Of a DNA stretch of 64,000 nucleotides, positions 62,573 to 64,000 are shown piece by piece. The stretch's first letter is position 1. Every line of letters starts with the position of its first letter. The notes under the pieces are model-generated. The model saw only the letters and a list, made by a program, of their open reading frames with translations, was not told the origin of the DNA and did not search any database. The stretch comes from Phytophthora colocasiae (Eukaryota; Oomycota; Peronosporomycetes; Peronosporales; Peronosporaceae), in the NCBI GenBank assembly GCA_018806915.1, contig JAGKQI010000047.1, positions 868,001 through 932,000 on the forward strand. The letters are read 5' to 3'. A program made the translations under genes and the position numbers.

Positions 62573-63891
62573 ATGTTTCAGTTGGCATCCAAGCCAAGCT
62601 CCTCACCGATATAGCTGTGGGCGTTGGGGATTGGCGCCGTGATCAGCGGAGAATATTACGGCTGGCAATCTTCTCTCGTCGCTGGCTTCAATGGCATGCT
62701 GATCGTGTTATCCATTACGACAGTACTATACGTGACGCTATCGTTTTCTCTCGCCGAGCTGTCTGCAACGATCCCCGCGGGTGGAGGTCCTTACATATTC
62801 GCGCTACACTCGATCGGACCCCGTGCGGCGTTCTTCAGTGGGCTATCGGAAACTCTCAAGGTGATCGCCGTGAACTCGTCGACGTTCTACACCATTTTGC
62901 TCGTACCTCCAAGCGCCGTTCAATGTTGACGAAAAGTTCGCACCAGTGTTCTTCATCGCGTTCGGCATTCTCTTTGGCGGTCTCAACATCTACGGTGTGC
63001 AGGCCTCGTTTAGAACGCAGGCGTGCTCCACGACATTGTGCGTGCTGCTGTTGCTCATCATGTTCTTCTCGGCCACCCCGCACCTTGACTACAACCAGTG
63101 GGTCGTCCAGCAAAATTGGGAGTACACTGATCTGAGCAGCGCCATCGAAGCCATCCCGTACGCCATGTGGTTCTACCTTGGTATCGAAGAACTCCCACTC
63201 GCCAGTGAAGAGACCATCGAACCCGAGAAGAACGTCCCGCGTGGACTCTTCATTTGCATCACGACGCTTGTGATCCTGTCGTTCTGCACCGCTACCTTCA
63301 GTTCATTGATCGCACCAGGTGCTGCTGCCATGGCTGATGTATCGGCTCCTCTCGTCACTAGTTTCCAAACCATCTACGGTACTGGAGCCACTACGACGTT
63401 CTTCAAGTGGATGACGGTCATTGCTCTCTGCTCGAGCCCTAACTCGTACGTCTTCTTCATGGGCCAGCTGCTATTTGCCATTGCCCGAGACGGCTATTAC
63501 CCGAAATTCCTCGCGTACGAGCACCCAACTCGTGGCACGGCAGTGGGCGCGCTGCTCTTTGGCACCATCAGCTGCGTGCTGATTGCAGTGATCCTCCACT
63601 ATGCCATCGGCGACGAAAAAAATTGGGTCGGTTTGATCAACCTGACGATGCTCGGTGCTCTCATCTCGTATATCTTCCAGTTGCTGTCGATCGTTTATCT
63701 GCGGTACCGTCAACCCAACCGTCCGCGGCCGTATGGGAGTCCCTTTGGGCTAGCAGGAGCTTTTGTCGGTCTCTTTCTCCCTGTACACGAGTGTGTCCGA
63801 CACGGTCTTCCTGGCGTCTATTGCGGTGACAGCGCTAGTGTTCATTGCCGGCAGCATGTATTTCTTCTCCAAAACAATGTCACACAGATGA
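62573..63891 (+). pseudogene. APC-superfamily amino acid/polyamine permease, three lesions
   Basis: The homologous sequence runs over about 440 codons in three frames. MFQLASKPSSSPI is followed by TAG at about 62,612, then LWALGIGAVISGEYYGWQSS, LAELSATIPAGGGPYIFA (the APC consensus around helices 1-3) and LSETLKVIAVNSS. Near 62,900 the frame shifts to APFNVDEKFAPVFFIAFG and continues through EELPLASEETIEPEKNVPRG, the conserved APC loop, and AIARDGYYPKFLAYEHP. Near 63,775 it shifts again to a last helix (LASIAVTALVFIAGSMYFF) and stop at 63,891. The TAG could be an intron acceptor (GATATAG), which would leave two frameshifts. The family imports amino acids or ethanolamine-like compounds; this copy should be inactive unless the indels are sequence errors. 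Confidence 0.75.
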
Positions 63892-64000
63892 GGTGTTATA
63901 ATGTGTATAGCAACAGTGTATATCCGTATCAAGTTTGTTATCCGGAAATGTATACGTCTGTAGACGAATCCGCTGACAATTTGTATCACTACAAAAACGC

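Overview
The window looks like nuclear DNA of an oomycete, most likely Phytophthora or a close relative. The reasons are: about 59-76 bp GT-AG introns in most of the real genes, bacterial-type glucokinases, an oomycete-specific family of bZIP-like/START-like proteins (often labelled 'M96 mating-specific' in Phytophthora annotations), a eukaryotic MHYT-domain pair, and a dense mix of DNA transposons plus a Ty1/copia element. No rRNA, tRNA or CRISPR was seen. Many open frames begin at non-ATG codons, so starts were re-chosen at ATG. Splice sites come from reading GT/AG signals, phase and paralogue alignment, not from transcripts.

Layout. 1-0.2 kb: 3' tail of an unknown gene. 0.5-0.7 kb: a small cysteine-rich secreted protein. 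1.5-9.1 kb: five M96-like genes, one carrying a frameshift. 9.65-12.35 kb: a tandem pair of MHYT membrane proteins. 13.3-26.4 kb: five glucokinases in tandem, four intronless and strongly homogenised, the fifth with three introns and a predicted C-terminal membrane anchor. The array is split by two DNA transposons 44 bp apart (pogo-like 17,051-18,889; plant-type mariner-like 18,934-21,082). 26.5-30.7 kb: a 1304-residue F-box-like/LRR/multi-IQ protein.

30.77-53.5 kb is a large inverted duplication. The left arm (30,773 to about 34,190) and right arm (about 44,350 to 53,497) each carry a PX-domain gene and the 3' end of a ZIP metal transporter. The right arm adjoins the full ZIP gene, so it is probably the source. 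A fresh copia retrotransposon (47,496-53,242, LTRs identical by eye, intact ORF) sits only in the right arm. The spacer holds an internally deleted piggyBac, a third PX gene, a CHK/APH-type kinase, a BPNT1-like phosphatase with a perfect hairpin upstream, and a Harbinger-like element nested in an older TA-flanked element. The ZIP gene itself is broken in a coding exon by a MULE (53,673-55,963) with an 8-bp target duplication.

57.2-64 kb: a type I membrane protein of unknown family, an ABCG half transporter, a degenerate membrane-protein fragment, an orphan protein with a weak GIY-YIG-like stretch, and an APC permease with three lesions.

The functional themes are sugar phosphorylation (five glucokinases), membrane transport (ABCG, dead ZIP, dead APC), phosphoinositide binding (three PX genes) and lineage-specific regulators. 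The most striking features are the homogenised glucokinase array with a diverged, probably membrane-anchored member, and the inverted duplication whose order of events can be read from insertions.
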